7,168 nt of DNA from Natronohydrobacter sp. GTDB lineage: Bacteria; Pseudomonadota; Alphaproteobacteria; Rhodobacterales; Rhodobacteraceae. Below, piece after piece: positions 6,039 through 7,168 of the stretch. The stretch spans positions 1 to 7,168 of the forward strand of contig SKIM01000333.1 of NCBI GenBank assembly GCA_007116445.1. The letters run 5' to 3'. The notes beneath the pieces were generated by a model. The model searched no databases, had not been told where the DNA came from, and worked only from the letters and a program-made list of their open reading frames with translations. Numbering within the stretch: the first letter of the stretch is position 1; each line of letters opens with the position of its first letter. Made by a program: the position numbers and the translations under genes.

Positions 6039-6698
6039 ATGTCAATCGACCTGAAAGCCGCCCTTCTGGAAGAATACGCACTTGTTGCGCGCGCCATGTC
6101 CGCCCCCGCGCGTCTGATGCTGCTCGAGCAGCTTGCCCAAGGCCCGCGCGGGGTTGAAGGGCTGGCCGACAAGACCGGCCTGACAATCGCCAATACATCC
6201 CAACACTTGCAGACCTTGCGCCGAGCAGGGCTGGTCACCAGTTGCCGCAACGGCAAATCGGTGATCTACAGCATGCGTGACGACAAGACCCTTGTGTTCA
6301 TGGAACTGCTGCGCGTGCTCGCAGAGCGCAACCTGGCGCAAGTCGAAAAGATCCTGCGTCAACTCTCTGAAGGCGCCAACGGGCTCGAAGCTCTGAGCCG
6401 CGACGATCTGGCCGCGCGCATCACTCAAGGCGCGGTCACGATCCTTGATATTCGTCCCGCAGATGAATTCGCGATGGGGCATATCCCCGGCGCCGTGAAT
6501 ATCTCCTTGCAGGATTTGGAGCTGCTCTTGCCGGATCTCAGTCCCGAGGCTGACATCGTTGCCTATTGCCGCGGTCCCTATTGCATTTACGCCCATCAAG
6601 CCGTCGCGACCCTGCGTAAACACGGCCTGAATGCGCGTCGGCTTGACGGGGGGCTGCCCGAATGGCGCGCAGATGGACGCAAGGTCGCGACAGCGTAA
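6039..6698 (+). CDS. ArsR-family winged-helix regulator fused to a C-terminal rhodanese domain
   Basis: The 219-residue protein has two domains. Residues 1 to about 100 form the ArsR winged helix, starting with EEYALVARAMSAPARLMLLEQL (split at 11-21 and 22-32). The recognition helix is TIANTSQHLQTLRRAGLV (49-66) and the wing is around SCRNGKSVIYSM (68-79). Residues about 115-215 are a rhodanese domain: DIRPADEFAMGHIPGAVN (137-154), then the active-site loop CRGPYC (177-182) with Cys177 as the expected persulfide-forming cysteine, and GGLPEWRADG near the end. Fusions of this kind are known, with the same CRGPYC-like loop. The winged-helix part has only one cysteine (Cys69, in the wing) and lacks the paired cysteines of SqrR/BigR-type sensors and the CxC metal site of classical ArsR. 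Sensing therefore probably involves the rhodanese loop. It is divergent from an MFS transporter, with a perfect dyad between them, implying autoregulated control of both genes. Confidence 0.93.
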   Translation: MSIDLKAALLEEYALVARAMSAPARLMLLEQLAQGPRGVEGLADKTGLTIANTSQHLQTLRRAGLVTSCRNGKSVIYSMRDDKTLVFMELLRVLAERNLAQVEKILRQLSEGANGLEALSRDDLAARITQGAVTILDIRPADEFAMGHIPGAVNISLQDLELLLPDLSPEADIVAYCRGPYCIYAHQAVATLRKHGLNARRLDGGLPEWRADGRKVATA

Positions 6699-6975
6699 TC
6701 GAGGAGCACTGCTCCAGTGGATCGGTAAGCTTTCGACAAGATAGCCCCGAGGCGGCGCGCAACAGGCAGTATGTTCCTCGCACATTCCGGGCCGGAACCA
6801 AGCGAGCATGGGACACCGGTGAGGGCGTCAACGGGCCAACCCGCAAGCTCTGCAAACAGGTCAGGCTCCACCCGGAAAATGACCATCCGCATCGATCCGC
6901 TCACGTTTCTTCCAAGCGTCCCCCGCATGTCACAAAGCGCTCGGTGTGGAACCACGCCTGGGCCAGCCCGGCTCT
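6699..6975. other. Intergenic gap between converging genes, no gene supported
   Basis: Several frames stay open on both strands but none has a convincing start, ribosome site or family signature. A perfect TTCCGG-G-CCGGAA dyad lies at 6785-6797. A minus-strand stretch (about 6890-6720) beginning MVIFRVEPDLFAELAGWP has a faint flavour of the N-terminal part of some AraC-type regulators, but this is too weak to call as a pseudogene. Confidence 0.4.
6956..6972 (-). terminator. Hairpin after the stop of the right-edge gene
   Basis: On the minus strand GCCGGG, loop CTGG and CCC-A-GGC form a 6-bp GC stem with one bulged A, 3 nt after the TGA of the right-edge reading frame. The bases that follow (GTGGTT) are not a real T tract. 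Its position supports the stop, but its strength as a terminator is doubtful. Confidence 0.3.
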
Positions 6976-7168
6976 TCAACAACAGCGCTGAAATCCCAAG
7001 GTATCGCAGGCGCAATCGAGCGTGACGGCGCGCTCATCGACATTGACCAGATCATGCAACAAGGGGTCAGTGCGTGCCTCTTGCGTGAAGTCGAATATCT
7101 GCGCTTCGCTACGGGCGCCGGGTGTGCCGGGCGGGGTCAGGCTGCCCAAGATGCCCTTGCCCTGCCGG
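6976..7168 (-). CDS. C-terminal 63 residues of an unrecognised protein (5' end outside window)
   Basis: The minus-strand frame is open from the right edge to a TGA at 6978-6976. The peptide looks like true protein: GKGILGSLTPPGTPGARSEA, then IFDFTQEARTDPLLHDLVNV, then DERAVTLDCACDTLGFQRCC. It is soluble, mixed in charge, and ends with four cysteines arranged as CxC (52, 54) and CC (62, 63, the last two residues). That arrangement could suggest metal or redox chemistry, but I recognise no family. GC at third codon positions appears high, as in neighbouring genes. The gene converges on the ArsR-rhodanese gene and is separated from it by 277 bp, with a GC hairpin just after its stop. The gene's identity depends on sequence beyond the window. 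Confidence 0.55.
   Translation of the reverse strand, partial: RQGKGILGSLTPPGTPGARSEAQIFDFTQEARTDPLLHDLVNVDERAVTLDCACDTLGFQRCC

Noticed and set aside
4475..6256. 593-codon minus-strand open frame overlapping the MFS gene and the start of the ArsR-rhodanese gene
   Set aside because: It runs in another frame over the well-supported MFS gene and antisense to the regulator. Its translation is Arg/Gly/Ala-rich with no membrane segments or domain, as expected for a GC-rich shadow.
6703..6715. GGAGC-ACT-GCTCC hairpin just after the ArsR-rhodanese stop as an intrinsic terminator
   Set aside because: Only a 5-bp stem with a triloop, an overlapping alternative stem and no T tract follow the stop. Not strong enough to call.
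6042..6809. 255-codon minus-strand open frame antisense to the ArsR-rhodanese gene
   Set aside because: No recognisable domain. The plus strand encodes a clear two-domain regulator with a ribosome binding site.

Overview
The window is GC-rich (about 60-65% by eye) with codon use and protein families typical of an alphaproteobacterium, most likely Rhodobacterales. That placement rests on composition and family resemblance only. It reads as ordinary chromosomal or accessory DNA. I see no transposase, tRNA, rRNA, CRISPR array or phage gene.

Left to right: (1) positions 1-90 hold the last 29 codons of a plus-strand membrane protein. (2) It converges on a minus-strand class I SAM-dependent methyltransferase (111-803). 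A strong hairpin is encoded inside the last codons of the methyltransferase. (3) A 243-bp gap with two dyad structures separates this from (4) a tight minus-strand operon, transcribed right to left: HlyD-type periplasmic adaptor (4357-3365), then ABC-2 type permease 1 (3361-2207), then ABC-2 type permease 2 (2210-1047). The spacing is 3 bp, then a 4-bp ATGA overlap. No ATP-binding subunit is present in the window, so this is an export system whose energy source is not visible here. (5) A 266-bp gap carries a candidate promoter for that operon and a doubtful 38-codon ORF. (6) Next come a minus-strand MFS transporter (about 5904-4624) and a divergent plus-strand ArsR-family regulator fused to a rhodanese domain (6039-6698). 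A perfect inverted repeat (CATTCAA-N8-TTGAATG, 5995-6016) lies between them and is the natural candidate for a shared operator. (7) The last 470 bp hold a featureless 277-bp gap and then the C-terminus of an unrecognised minus-strand protein that runs off the right edge.

Two functional units can be argued. The HlyD-permease-permease operon is a YhiI/YhhJ- or YbhGSR-like efflux or secretion system that would need an outer-membrane partner and possibly an ATPase from elsewhere. The MFS/ArsR-rhodanese pair looks like an autoregulated stress-response module. The regulator's rhodanese domain keeps a CX4C active-site loop (Cys177, Cys182), pointing to control by reactive sulfur, metalloid or another thiol-reactive ligand, with the MFS protein as the exporter or importer under its control. 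The ligand and substrate are inferred, not shown. Nothing here demonstrates a wholly new system. The most interesting points are the fused sensor with its operator and the ATPase-less exporter operon.
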